NCBI RefSeq assembly: GCF_034314085.1
Contig: NZ_JAVIWI010000001.1
Coordinates: 1,922,001-1,986,000, forward strand
Reading direction: 5' to 3'
Origin: Undibacterium sp. 5I1
GTDB taxonomy: Bacteria; Pseudomonadota; Gammaproteobacteria; Burkholderiales; Burkholderiaceae_D
Length of the DNA: 64,000 bases
Shown here: piece by piece, positions 1 to 8,441 of the stretch
How positions within the stretch are numbered: position 1 is the stretch's first letter
Layout: each line of letters opens with the position of its first letter
Notes under the pieces: generated by a model
What the model was told of the DNA's origin: nothing
Database searches by the model: none
Seen by the model: only the letters and a program-made list of their open reading frames with translations
Translations under genes and position numbers: made by a program

Positions 1-558
1 CTTTGCAATCTCACAAGCCCGCTCAACCGCAGCTATATTACCTGCGATAACAACTTGTGCCGGAGCATTAAAATTCACCGCCTCGACCACTTCATCTGCG
101 TGACCTATGATCGCTTCGGCGCAAGCCGCGATTACATCTTCGTCTGACAATCCCAAAATAGCGGCCATACCGCCATGACCAACGGGCACAGCGTCTTGCA
201 TGGCCTGCGCACGAAATCTCACCAATGGCACTGCATCTTTAAACGCGATCACGCCGGAAGCAACTAAAGCGGAATACTCACCCAAGCTATGTCCTGCGAC
301 CAACGCAGGCATGGCACCGCCAGCCGCAATCCAGGCGCGGTAACAAGCTACCGCTGCTGTCAGCATCACAGGCTGAGTATTGGTCGTTAAATCAAGTAAT
401 TCTTTTGGGCCACCGGCAATCAATTTACCCAAATCGAACTGCAATGCATCCGACGCTTCAGTAATTGTTTGCTGCACAATATGATTATCGGCAAAGCCGT
501 TTAACATGCCAATGGCTTGCGAACCCTGCCCTGGAAAAACAAATGCAAATTGAGTCAT
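1..558 (-). CDS. fabD: Malonyl-CoA:ACP transacylase FabD, 3' part outside the window
   Basis: FabD moves malonyl groups from CoA to acyl carrier protein for fatty-acid elongation in the cytosol. Translating the minus strand from the ATG at 558 gives a protein opening MTQFAFVFPGQGSQ, the FPGQGSQ signature near the N-terminus of this family. The nucleophile motif GHSLGEY follows about 90 residues in, so the catalytic serine is present. The frame stays open to base 1, so about 186 residues are visible and the C-terminal part lies outside. It is the downstream member of the plsX-fabH-fabD run, with 97 bases separating it from fabH. Confidence 0.95.
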   Translation of the reverse strand, partial: MTQFAFVFPGQGSQAIGMLNGFADNHIVQQTITEASDALQFDLGKLIAGGPKELLDLTTNTQPVMLTAAVACYRAWIAAGGAMPALVAGHSLGEYSALVASGVIAFKDAVPLVRFRAQAMQDAVPVGHGGMAAILGLSDEDVIAACAEAIIGHADEVVEAVNFNAPAQVVIAGNIAAVERACEIAK

Positions 559-655
559 AGATTTTAAAAAGTCTCTGTATTTATTTTTAAATATTTACTT
601 CTTGAATATATTCTTGAATTACGTTTTAAGCTTAGATTCTTGACCAAGTCATGAG

Positions 656-1641
656 CTACATTTTTATAATAGCAGCACCCCAAGTAAAGCCACCGCCCAC
701 GCCTTCCAGCATCACTGTTTGACCCGGCTTAATGCGACCATCCCGGACTGCCACATCAAGCGCCAACGGAATTGAAGCCGCAGATGTATTGCCGTGCTGA
801 GCCACAGTCACTACAACTTTATCCATCGACATACGCATTTTTTTGCCGTACTTTGCATGATGCGAATATTTGCCTGATGTGGAACCAGCCAGTCAATTTG
901 AGCTACGTCTAAACCAGCGATCTCCAGCGCTTCATGAGCAACTTTCTCTAACAAAGAAACCGCTAATTTGAAGACAGCCTGACCATCCATATACAAAAAA
1001 GCATTACCTGTAATTGCACCTGAATTAACGCTACCTGGCACACACAAAATATTGGCATAGCTGCCATCTGCATGTAACTTGGTAGCCAATACACCAGGCT
1101 CAGATGAACGAGACAAAACAACTGCGCCTGCACCATCACCAAACAGCACGCAAGTAGTACGGTCTTGAAAATTTAAAATACGCGAAAATACTTCGGCACC
1201 GACTACCAAGACGTTTTTATGCGCACCAGATTTAATCATGCTGTCAGCCATGGCCAACGCATACATAAAGCCACTACATACGGCTTGCACATCGACAGCG
1301 GCGGCACCGTTAGTAATACCCAATTTATGTTGCAAAACACAAGCGGTACTCGGAAAGCCACCTAGAAAATCAGGTGTTGATGTCGCCAGAATAATCAAAT
1401 CAATATCATTGGCTTGCATCTTGGCTGCATCCAAAGCTCGCTTCGATGCTTCAACCGCCAAGTCACTGGAGTTGACATCAGCCGTCGCGTAGTGGCGCGC
1501 CGAGATTCCGCTACGTGAAAATATCCACTCGTCTGAAGTCTCTATCCCGGTTAAAGCTAACTGCTCGGTCAGCTGCTGATTACTTACTTTGTTGGGTGGC
1601 AGATAGCTGCCCGTGCCGATAATTTTACTGAAAAAAGTCAT
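656..1641 (-). CDS. fabH: Beta-ketoacyl-ACP synthase III FabH, interrupted by a one-base frameshift in an A7 tract
   Basis: FabH condenses acetyl-CoA with malonyl-ACP to start fatty-acid synthesis. The frame from the ATG at 1641 encodes the N-terminal part, including [11 protein letters not shown] (active-site cysteine) and VPHQAN (catalytic histidine). It leaves frame in a run of seven A residues (834-848 region) and stops at 811. The rest continues in the -1 frame down to 656, with QHGNTSA (catalytic asparagine) and the GGGFTWGA ending. Adding one A would give 328 residues, a normal family length. The zero-frame context is gcA AAA AAA, a consensus -1 slippery heptamer, so slippage is conceivable. 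A homopolymer miscall or a real mutation is equally possible. The ATG overlaps the plsX stop as ATGA, indicating translational coupling. Confidence 0.85.
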
Positions 1642-2713
1642 GCCGTTTTCTGTACCAAAGGTTCATTGATTTCGGGAGATATCGATTCTATAGCAGGCAT
1701 CAGCTCTGCCATTGATGTCGAAATACGCGACAATACATCATTTTTAGCAGCATCGAACGCACGCTGAATTGCCCATTCGTAGCTATATTTATCTGCACTA
1801 CCATGACTCTTGAACACCAGGCCGCGAAGCCCTAATAGGCTACCGCCATTATAATTTGACGGGTTCATTGTGCGGGAAATCGACTTCAACGCACTGCGGG
1901 CAATCAAGGCACCCAACATATTGAGCGGGCTGCTTTTAAAGGCGTCGGTCAAAGTGGTCTTAACAAAACGCCCCATACCTTCGGCGGCCTTAAGGGTGAC
2001 GTTACCGACAAATCCGTCACATACAACAATGTCGGTTGTCCCCTTAAAAATGTCGTTACCCTCTACATTGCCATAAAAATTCAGCAAGCCTCTTTCGTGA
2101 TCAGCGCGTAGCAATTGTGCGGTTTTTTTAACGACATCATTGCCTTTGATGTCCTCTTCACCGACATTCAGCAGACCGATCGTAGGCTTACTTTTACCTT
2201 CTAGCGCCGATACCAAAGCAGAGCCCATGATCGCAAATTGATGCAAATGTAGAGGTTCACAATCGACGTTAGCACCAAGATCTAGCATGTAAGTTGGTTT
2301 GTTTTTTTGATTCGGCAGCATACTGCAAATTGCCGGCCGATCCACACCCTGCATGGTTTTCAGCACGTAGCGCGAAACTGCCATCAGTGCGCCAGTATTC
2401 CCTGCGGAAACACAGGCCTGCGCATGCCCGTCCTTAACCTGATTCAATGCGACCCGCATGGAAGAGTCTTTTTTACGACGCAAGGCAATTTCAATAGGAT
2501 CATCCATTGTCACTACTTCAGTAGCGTTAACGATGGAGATACGAGGATGATTGAGCGCGCGATTTTTTTCAGTTCCGCCTGAATATGTGATTCAAGCCCG
2601 ACTAGAATAAATTCAGCATCTGGCTCACGATTAGCGAAAGATACTGCTGCTGCGACTGTAACTACCGGGCCGTGATCTCCGCCCATGCAGTCAATGGAAA
2701 TTTTTATTGTCAT
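1638..2713 (-). CDS. plsX: Phosphate acyltransferase PlsX, interrupted by a one-base frameshift in an A7 tract
   Basis: PlsX makes acyl-phosphate from acyl-ACP for the PlsY step of phospholipid synthesis. From the ATG at 2713 the protein begins [16 protein letters not shown], the family signature. After AELKK the frame passes through seven A residues (about 2562-2568) and runs to a stop at 2513. The expected continuation, [18 protein letters not shown] then [18 protein letters not shown], lies in the -1 frame and ends at 1638. Restoring one A gives 358 residues, in the usual range. Here the zero frame is CTG AAA AAA ATC, which is not a consensus slippery heptamer. The 5' fragment has only 66 codons and the 3' fragment lacks the N-terminus, so neither should be active alone. 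Confidence 0.85.
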
Positions 2714-2863
2714 GTAGTGATACTAAACTTCATTCCGAGGTCCCTATCTTATCAAGATTGAGGTGGTCAAGTCGCACTATTTCAACAAAAAATTTATAAA
2801 ATTACATCAATTCAACTGATTTAATTTATTCTCACATGGCGAATCGGCCGTGCTTTTAAAAAC

Positions 2864-2966
2864 AGGACTTACGCAAAAACCGCCCTGAGCGCATTGCAAT
2901 TCCCAGCCATCATAAAAGCACTGCCTTCGTCACTACGTCTTGCCGAGACAATTTTGCGTAAATCCT
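2864..2966 (-). repeat. Intergenic inverted-end element, family B copy 1
   Basis: This 103-base stretch between plsX and rpmF begins AGGACTTACGCAAAA and ends TTTTGCGTAAATCCT, a near-perfect inverted terminal repeat. Its reverse complement aligns along its whole length with 60940-61039: shared blocks include GCAAAATTGTC, CGGCAAG and TTTTGCGTAAGTCC. It has no coding capacity. It resembles a miniature inverted-repeat element or a REP-type sequence. No search was run. Confidence 0.75.
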
Positions 2967-2990
2967 GAATAAGAATGTAATAAGAATGTA

Positions 2991-3034
2991 AAAAAAGCGG
3001 CGCCAAGTGCAGGACTTGTAACGCCGCTTTTTTT
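2991..3034 (-). terminator. Rho-independent terminator of the yceD-rpmF unit
   Basis: GCGGCG (2997-3002) pairs with CGCCGC (3022-3027), flanked by AAAAAA on the left and TTTTTTT on the right, so it could work in both directions. It lies 15 bases past the rpmF stop on the minus strand. It implies that plsX-fabH is transcribed mainly from its own promoter. Confidence 0.8.
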
Positions 3035-3048
3035 GCCCAAGAAAACGA

Positions 3049-3231
3049 TTACTCGTCGTTCTTAGTTTTCAATACTTTACGACCACGGTAAAAGCCATTT
3101 GGGCTGATGTGGTGACGCAGATGCGTTTCGCCAGTTGTTGGCTCGATACCCAATTGCGGAGCAACCAGGAAATCGTGTGAACGGTGCATACCGCGCTTGG
3201 ATGGTGATTTTTTGTTTTGCTGAACGGCCAT
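3049..3231 (-). CDS. rpmF: 50S ribosomal protein L32
   Basis: This 60-residue basic protein begins [20 protein letters not shown], which is the conserved L32 start, and contains [18 protein letters not shown]32 is a structural protein of the large ribosomal subunit. It sits 120 bases downstream of yceD on the same strand, the widely conserved yceD-rpmF-plsX order. No zinc-binding cysteine quartet is present, so this is the cysteine-free form. The start is the only reasonable ATG and is preceded by a GGAG-like site. Confidence 0.97.
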   Translation of the reverse strand: MAVQQNKKSPSKRGMHRSHDFLVAPQLGIEPTTGETHLRHHISPNGFYRGRKVLKTKNDE

Positions 3232-3351
3232 GATAACTCCTAATACTTCAAAAAATGTTTCTAAAATTTAACACACTTGCTTGTACGATTTAATAACAAA
3301 CAAGAATCCCTAACAATACTTCGACCTGAGTGTTTTTTCAGAATAATGCCA

Positions 3352-3882
3352 CTAGGTACGCCCATTTATCTTCTTCAGCACAGCGAATGGCGATGCTTTT
3401 TTACTCGCGTCTGCCGCAACTTCTGCAACACTCGCTGCCACTGGAGAATCCAAGGATACATCCGGGCATACTGCATGTTTGGGCGATTGGGGTATTTCTA
3501 ACAGCGCCTCATCTTCAATCAAATCCATGACATCTAATGTTTTGCTGCCTACTACTACATCAACCTCGTCATTGTTTAATAAAGCCTCTATTTCATCGGC
3601 TTTATCTTCATCTTTGGCGAGAATTAATACTGATTCTGAATCTAGCTTAAACGCAAATGGTGTCAAACAACGCTGACACATGACTTGCATTTCTCCACGA
3701 ACTGACAGAGTCAGCTGCGGGTGGCCGATTTTATCCTTGCCGCCATCCAAAGACCATTGCAACGAACCTTGGTTGTTGGCGATTTCCTCAGAAAGCCGAG
3801 GTAAATCTGCAATTAGTACACTGCCTTCACGGTGCTCGTTAAGCTGGCAAAACGAGAAAGCGTCAATCACAAATGCTTGCAT
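3352..3882 (-). CDS. yceD: YceD/DUF177 family protein, 23S rRNA accumulation factor
   Basis: YceD proteins are linked to 23S rRNA accumulation in bacteria and plants. The molecular mechanism is not settled. The 176-residue product has the DUF177 layout: an N-terminal FSFCQLNEHREG region, the central CQRC motif (MCQRCLTPF), then an acidic stretch and IPQSPKHAVCPD near the C-terminus. It precedes rpmF on the minus strand and diverges from yceF, as expected for this conserved block. The ATG at 3882 is used because upstream codons give no extended similarity. Confidence 0.88.
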   Translation of the reverse strand: MQAFVIDAFSFCQLNEHREGSVLIADLPRLSEEIANNQGSLQWSLDGGKDKIGHPQLTLSVRGEMQVMCQRCLTPFAFKLDSESVLILAKDEDKADEIEALLNNDEVDVVVGSKTLDVMDLIEDEALLEIPQSPKHAVCPDVSLDSPVAASVAEVAADASKKASPFAVLKKINGRT

Positions 3883-4049
3883 AGGATTATTTGAACCCAG
3901 AAAACCTGCGATAATAACAGGATTCCCTCTACCAAGTCAAAGCTTAGGCGCAATTATTGTGCTTTAGGTACGGATTAAATACCGATTAACTTCCAATTGA
4001 AGTGCCAATCTTTGACTGAGTTCTGATTTTCTTGTCAATTTCATCAAAC

Positions 4050-4712
4050 ATGTCCGCCAGCAAACCGACTTTTTATCCGTCCCCTCGCCTGATTCTTGCG
4101 TCCAGTTCCGCTTATCGGCGTGAATTATTAAGCCGATTGCAATTACCTTTTGAAGCCGTCGCACCAGAGATTGACGAGCGAGCGGCTGCAGGAGAATCGC
4201 CAGAACAAACGGCAATGCGCCTGGCGCAACAAAAAGCAGAGGCAATTAGCAGGTTGTTTGTTGGCGATGCCAATAATACTGGGAATGCTAGGGCAACAGG
4301 GGCGTTGATTATAGGCTCAGATCAGGTCGCGACGCTAGATGGCGAGCAAATTGGCAAACCCGGCAATCATGAAAACGCGTTAAGACAATTACAAAAGATG
4401 CGCGGACGTAATGTGATATTCCATACAGCCTTGTGCTTGCTGGATACTCGTAAAATGACCGGCGAGAAATTCGCGCTGCAAATTGAGAATGTGCAAACCA
4501 AAGTGCAGTTTCGCCAGTTGGATGACGCCGAACTAGACGCTTATCTGCGCATAGAACAGCCCTATGATTGCGCAGGCAGCGCCAAAAATGAAGGGCTAGG
4601 GATTGCGATTATTGAACGCATTGACAATAGCGACCCTACGGCGTTAACCGGATTACCACTCATTGCACTCACCAGTATGCTACGTAACGCAGGCGTGAGA
4701 TTTTTCAACTAA
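4050..4712 (+). CDS. yceF: Maf/YceF-type nucleotide pyrophosphatase
   Basis: The 220-residue protein carries the Maf fold signatures: LILASSSAYRRELLSRL near the N-terminus, PEIDERA, IIGSDQVATLDGEQIGKP and a CAGSAKNEGLGI block. These match the YceF subgroup, which hydrolyses m7GTP-like non-canonical nucleotides, more than the YhdE subgroup. Neighbouring yceD supports that choice. The ATG at 4050 (MSASKPTF) is preferred over an in-frame TTG at 4032. A short tandem duplication (GAGTTAGCAGA / GAAGTTAGCAGA) lies directly after the stop. Confidence 0.9.
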   Translation: MSASKPTFYPSPRLILASSSAYRRELLSRLQLPFEAVAPEIDERAAAGESPEQTAMRLAQQKAEAISRLFVGDANNTGNARATGALIIGSDQVATLDGEQIGKPGNHENALRQLQKMRGRNVIFHTALCLLDTRKMTGEKFALQIENVQTKVQFRQLDDAELDAYLRIEQPYDCAGSAKNEGLGIAIIERIDNSDPTALTGLPLIALTSMLRNAGVRFFN

Positions 4713-4790
4713 GTTAGCTAACGAGTTAGCAGAGAAGTTAGCAGACACGAGCAAACGCAAGATTAACGTACGCAAGAAAAATCAAAAAAA

Positions 4791-4862
4791 GGGGAGTATC
4801 CCCATCAATATGCCTAACGTCCAGACTTTACCTGGACAACTAACTATAAAACACTCATACCC
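4791..4862 (+). repeat. 86-bp intergenic element, family A copy 1 (degenerate)
   Basis: The block starts GGGGAGTATCCCCATCAAT and carries a central hairpin GTCCAG-N7-CTGGAC (4819-4837), followed by CACTCATACCC at the right end. Left-end and hairpin positions match the other family A copies, though this one is the most diverged at its right end. It lies between yceF and the methyltransferase gene. Confidence 0.6.
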
Positions 4863-4890
4863 AACCCAGTATCATCATTAAAATTACAAT

Positions 4891-5643
4891 ATGACCGGCA
4901 CACTTTACTTGATTCCCAATACGCTAGGCTGTGCAGAAGATCAGCAAGCAAGCCTGCTGCAAAGCATCATCCCCGACACCGTTCAGCAGATGACTGCTGG
5001 CTTATCGCATTTTGTGGTGGAGAACGCCAAAACTACGCGCGCCTACTTAAAACTGCTCAGCCAGCATCATGCGCTGAACAAACCAGTGCAAGAAATCCAG
5101 ATGAGCGAACTCAACGTCAATACGCCAGCGCAAGCATTAGAAGGCTTATTAACGCCGCTATTGCAAGGCTACGACGTCGGATTAATTTCAGAAGCAGGCG
5201 TCCCGGCGGTGGCTGATCCCGGCGCTAATCTGGTACGACTGGCGCATCAGCGCGGCATCACCGTGCGTCCACTGGTTGGCCCATCGTCGTTGCTGATGGC
5301 GTTGATGGCTAGCGGTTTAAACGGACAGAGTTTTGCCTTCCACGGTTATTTACCGACCGACGCGGCGCAACGTGCCAAGCGGATTAAAGAGCTGGAAGAT
5401 CGCTCACGCAAAGAAAAACAAACACAATTGCTGATTGAAACGCCTTACCGCAATGCCGCAATGCTAGAGGCGCTGGCGACGACCTGCAACCCAAACAGCT
5501 TAATTTGCGTCGCAACCGATCTCAGCCTGACTAGCGAAAGCATCATCACAACCAGCGCAGCAGAGTGGAAAGCAAAAATACAAGCAAACAAAGCGCCCGA
5601 CTTCCATAAAAAGCCCAGCGTGTTCCTGTTCCTCGGGCAATAA
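4891..5643 (+). CDS. SAM-dependent methyltransferase, tetrapyrrole methylase family (RsmI-like paralogue)
   Basis: The 250-residue protein has the tetrapyrrole-methylase fold: MTGTLYLIPNTLG at the N-terminus, GLISEAGVPAVADPGANLV (the SAM-site segment) and VGPSSLLMALMASGLNGQSF. It resembles the 16S rRNA 2'-O-methyltransferase RsmI but is a separate group often found beside maf in betaproteobacteria. The substrate is unknown. The ATG at 4891 follows a repeat-containing gap, and no strong Shine-Dalgarno sequence is visible. I infer an RNA or small-molecule methyltransferase and cannot decide between them. Confidence 0.82.
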   Translation: MTGTLYLIPNTLGCAEDQQASLLQSIIPDTVQQMTAGLSHFVVENAKTTRAYLKLLSQHHALNKPVQEIQMSELNVNTPAQALEGLLTPLLQGYDVGLISEAGVPAVADPGANLVRLAHQRGITVRPLVGPSSLLMALMASGLNGQSFAFHGYLPTDAAQRAKRIKELEDRSRKEKQTQLLIETPYRNAAMLEALATTCNPNSLICVATDLSLTSESIITTSAAEWKAKIQANKAPDFHKKPSVFLFLGQ

Positions 5644-5760
5644 AAAAGTACGGTCGATCACAAAATCAGAATATGCGCTAGGATAGTGCCCACTCGCTTT
5701 TCAAACCGCGCTCACCAGATCGGGATCGAGCGTTTGAGCAACCCTCACCAGGAGCAGCAC

Positions 5761-6921
5761 ATGTTAAATTTTGATTTCTATAACCCTACTCAAATTCTGT
5801 TCGGCAAAGGCCGTATTGCCGACTTAGATAAAGTCATTCCCGTCAATGCCAAAGTCTTAGTCTTATATGGTGGTGGCAGCATCAAACAAAATGGCGTTTT
5901 TGATGAAGTCATGACAGCGCTCGGCAACCGTAGCGTGACAGAATTCAGTGGCATTGAGCCAAATCCTAGCTACGAAACTTTGATGCAGGCAGTCGAGTCG
6001 GTCAAGAAAAACGGTATTGATTTTCTGCTCGCTGTTGGCGGTGGCTCCGTGATTGACGGTGCTAAATTTGTCGCAGCTGCCGCTTTATTTGAAGGCGATG
6101 ATCCTTGGGCAATTTTAGAAAAGCGTGGCAGCAATATCACGCAAGCCCTGCCTTTCGGTAGTGTGCTGACATTACCCGCTACCGGGTCAGAAATGAACAG
6201 CGGCTCAGTTGTCACCCGCAAATCAATCAAAGCCAAAATGGCATTCTCCAGCCGTCATTGCTTCCCCAAATTTTCTGTCCTCGATCCGACCAAAACCTTT
6301 ACCTTGCCTATCCGCCAGGTCGGCAATGGCGCAGTCGATGCTTATGTGCATGTCATGGAACAATACATGACTTACCCGGTCAATTCACCAGTCCAGGATC
6401 GCTTCGCCGAAGGGATTTTAAAAACGCTGATCGAAGAAGGACCAAAAGCACTGGTCAACCCAGAAGACTATGATGTCCGCGCCAATCTGATGTGGTGTGC
6501 CACCATGGCCTTGAATGGCGTAATCGCCACCGGCGTACCGCAAGACTGGGCAACCCACATGATCGGCCACGAACTCACAGCGCTACACGGCTTAGACCAT
6601 GCACAGACATTAGCAATCGTATTGCCTAGCATGCTGCGTATTCGTAAAGAAGCCAAACGGGCAAAACTGCTGCAATACGCCGAGCGTGTCTGGGATCTGC
6701 GTGAAGGTAGTGAAGAAAGTCGTATCGAAGCTGCCATCAGCCGCACGCAAGACTTCTTTGAGCAAATGGGTGTCAAGACACGTCTTGGCGACTACGCACT
6801 GAAAGATGAGAACATTGCACCGATTCTGGCTGCGCTAGAAACACATAAGATGGTAGCGCTAGGTGAAAAACGGGATGTGACTTTGGATATCAGCCGCAAG
6901 GTGCTGGAACTAAGTCTGTAA
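5761..6921 (+). CDS. yqhD: Iron-containing alcohol/aldehyde dehydrogenase, YqhD-like
   Basis: YqhD enzymes reduce short-chain aldehydes with NADPH and help detoxify reactive aldehydes. The 386-residue product opens MLNFDFYNPTQILFGKG, contains the cofactor-binding GGGSVIDGAKFVAAAA and the metal-binding region GHELTALHGLDHAQTLAIV, and is the same size as the E. coli enzyme. The ATG at 5761 is chosen because CAGGAG lies 7 bases upstream. The open frame extends to 5686 without extra similarity. It appears to be a single-gene unit, with weak remnant repeats downstream. Confidence 0.9.
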   Translation: MLNFDFYNPTQILFGKGRIADLDKVIPVNAKVLVLYGGGSIKQNGVFDEVMTALGNRSVTEFSGIEPNPSYETLMQAVESVKKNGIDFLLAVGGGSVIDGAKFVAAAALFEGDDPWAILEKRGSNITQALPFGSVLTLPATGSEMNSGSVVTRKSIKAKMAFSSRHCFPKFSVLDPTKTFTLPIRQVGNGAVDAYVHVMEQYMTYPVNSPVQDRFAEGILKTLIEEGPKALVNPEDYDVRANLMWCATMALNGVIATGVPQDWATHMIGHELTALHGLDHAQTLAIVLPSMLRIRKEAKRAKLLQYAERVWDLREGSEESRIEAAISRTQDFFEQMGVKTRLGDYALKDENIAPILAALETHKMVALGEKRDVTLDISRKVLELSL

Positions 6922-7033
6922 TCTTTCATCGGCAAGAATCCAGGGAAGTTTATTGATTAATTGATTGATTTATGAACACCTCTGGATTCCCGCTGAAGAC
7001 TCGTAGGAACGCCCCGCATAGTTTTAGAATTTA

Positions 7034-8197
7034 TTAAACCATCAATTCCGCCGACGGATTACCGTTCAAAATCAGATTCATCAAGTCTTTAACAGAGCGA
7101 ATCGTCCTACCAAACGGTAGCTCCTCCGACCCTCTGAAAAATAATCCCCGCCCGACATCACCCTGCAATGCAAACGCCAGTTGCGTGTCGATGCAGAACT
7201 GACCTGATTTCGCAATCCCATCGCGCAATCCACATTGTTGCAAGCAATCGAAACCGACTGTGCATTCCTTCTGCCCCGCCTTGTCTTGCAGCTTGCTCTC
7301 TTTATCCAGATAATTTGCCAGCCAAGGTGTACGGACTGCTCTCGCTGGCAAGCCCGCTACGCTCATAAACGTCACGATATCTTCTGGCTTTGCATCTGCT
7401 AATACTTTTTTAAAAAACGGATGCGCGTCGCCCTCCTTCGTCACCGCAAATGGCGTGCCGAGCTGTACCGCATTGGCTCCCAAGCCCATCATGCTCACCA
7501 TTTTTTGGTGGCTATTAATCCCGCCAGCAACGATTAAAGGGATATGTTCACTTTCTAATTGCAAGTCTTTAAATAAGGCCAAAGTCTGCTCCAATACGAC
7601 CGCATAGCCATACTGGGAATTGTTCACATCGTGTAATTGCGCTGCGCCTAAATGACCGGCTGCAAATTGGGGACTTTCTATAATGATGGCATCGGGCAGA
7701 CGATTTTTTCGCATCCATCTTTTAAGCACGACAGCAATGCCACGCGCATCAGACAAAATCGGTATCAGCGCAAGCTTACTAAAGTCGCTAGTCAGATCAG
7801 GCAAGTCGAGCGGCAAGCCAGCACCAACGACGATCGCGTCAGCACCACTGATGCATGCCTGCCTGACATAAGCGGCGTATTGCGACACTGCACGCATGAT
7901 ATTTACAGCCACCATGCCATTACCGTTGGAGAGTTGTGTTGCCAGCGTAATTTCCCGGTCCAGTGCAATCAGATTCACAGCATCAATCGCTGCTTTATCA
8001 CGACATTTACCAGTGTGCTGCATCAGATCAGGATGATGCCTGCGCAAGTCCACACTAGAAATCGTACCCACGCCACCGAGGCTGGCAACAGTCCCTGCCA
8101 GCCGGTGCGCCGAGACGCCAATCCCCATGCCACCCTGCACGATTGGCAGCAAGCTTTTCGCTTTGATCTGCAAGCGAGGAAATGCGCTTTGCAACAT
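7034..8197 (-). CDS. Nitronate monooxygenase / 2-nitropropane dioxygenase-like flavoprotein
   Basis: The protein is an FMN-dependent TIM barrel of the NPD family: IVQGGMGIGVSAHRLAGTVA at the N-terminus, ADAIVVGAGLPLDLP, FAAGHLGAAQ and the phosphate-binding LIVAGGINSHQKM. Members oxidise nitronates, though many have other roles. The ATG at 8197 (MLQSAFPRL) is chosen because GGTGGG lies just upstream and the barrel starts soon after. The frame is open to 8248. It diverges from the usp gene across a region with two perfect FNR boxes. The nearer box is placed so that it could also drive this gene (see regulatory entries). Confidence 0.85.
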   Translation of the reverse strand: MLQSAFPRLQIKAKSLLPIVQGGMGIGVSAHRLAGTVASLGGVGTISSVDLRRHHPDLMQHTGKCRDKAAIDAVNLIALDREITLATQLSNGNGMVAVNIMRAVSQYAAYVRQACISGADAIVVGAGLPLDLPDLTSDFSKLALIPILSDARGIAVVLKRWMRKNRLPDAIIIESPQFAAGHLGAAQLHDVNNSQYGYAVVLEQTLALFKDLQLESEHIPLIVAGGINSHQKMVSMMGLGANAVQLGTPFAVTKEGDAHPFFKKVLADAKPEDIVTFMSVAGLPARAVRTPWLANYLDKESKLQDKAGQKECTVGFDCLQQCGLRDGIAKSGQFCIDTQLAFALQGDVGRGLFFRGSEELPFGRTIRSVKDLMNLILNGNPSAELMV

Positions 8198-8260
8198 GAG
8201 AATACCCACCAATCTAAAATCAAGATTCCCGCACTGTAGCAAAAGCAATTGCGATTAGAT

Positions 8261-8274
8261 TTGATCTGCATCAA
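8261..8274 (-). promoter_or_regulatory. FNR box 1 between nitronate monooxygenase and usp
   Basis: The sequence TTGATCTGCATCAA is a perfect match to TTGAT-N4-ATCAA. On the minus strand, TACAGT (8238-8233) falls where a -10 would be if this box sat at -41.5, giving a start near 8226, about 29 bases before the monooxygenase ATG. It is also a distal site for usp, 39 bases upstream of box 2. Confidence 0.85.
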
Positions 8275-8299
8275 GAATATCGCATCAAAATTTCAGCAT

Positions 8300-8313
8300 T
8301 TGATCTGCATCAA
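8300..8313 (+). promoter_or_regulatory. FNR box 2 upstream of usp
   Basis: A second identical TTGATCTGCATCAA. TATCAA (8335-8340) lies within one base of the -10 position expected for a class II FNR promoter reading towards usp, with a start near 8347. The 14 bases are identical to box 1, including the non-conserved CTGC spacer. Confidence 0.85.
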
Positions 8314-8441
8314 TATTTCTGTATTTATGACGCCTATCAACCGAGTATCACTGGACTATGCAGTGATTCACTTCTAGGCTGAATAGAAGCTAGCAATCAT
8401 GCTGGCATTGATGTAAATAGTCGTCATTACGTGAGGAAAAT

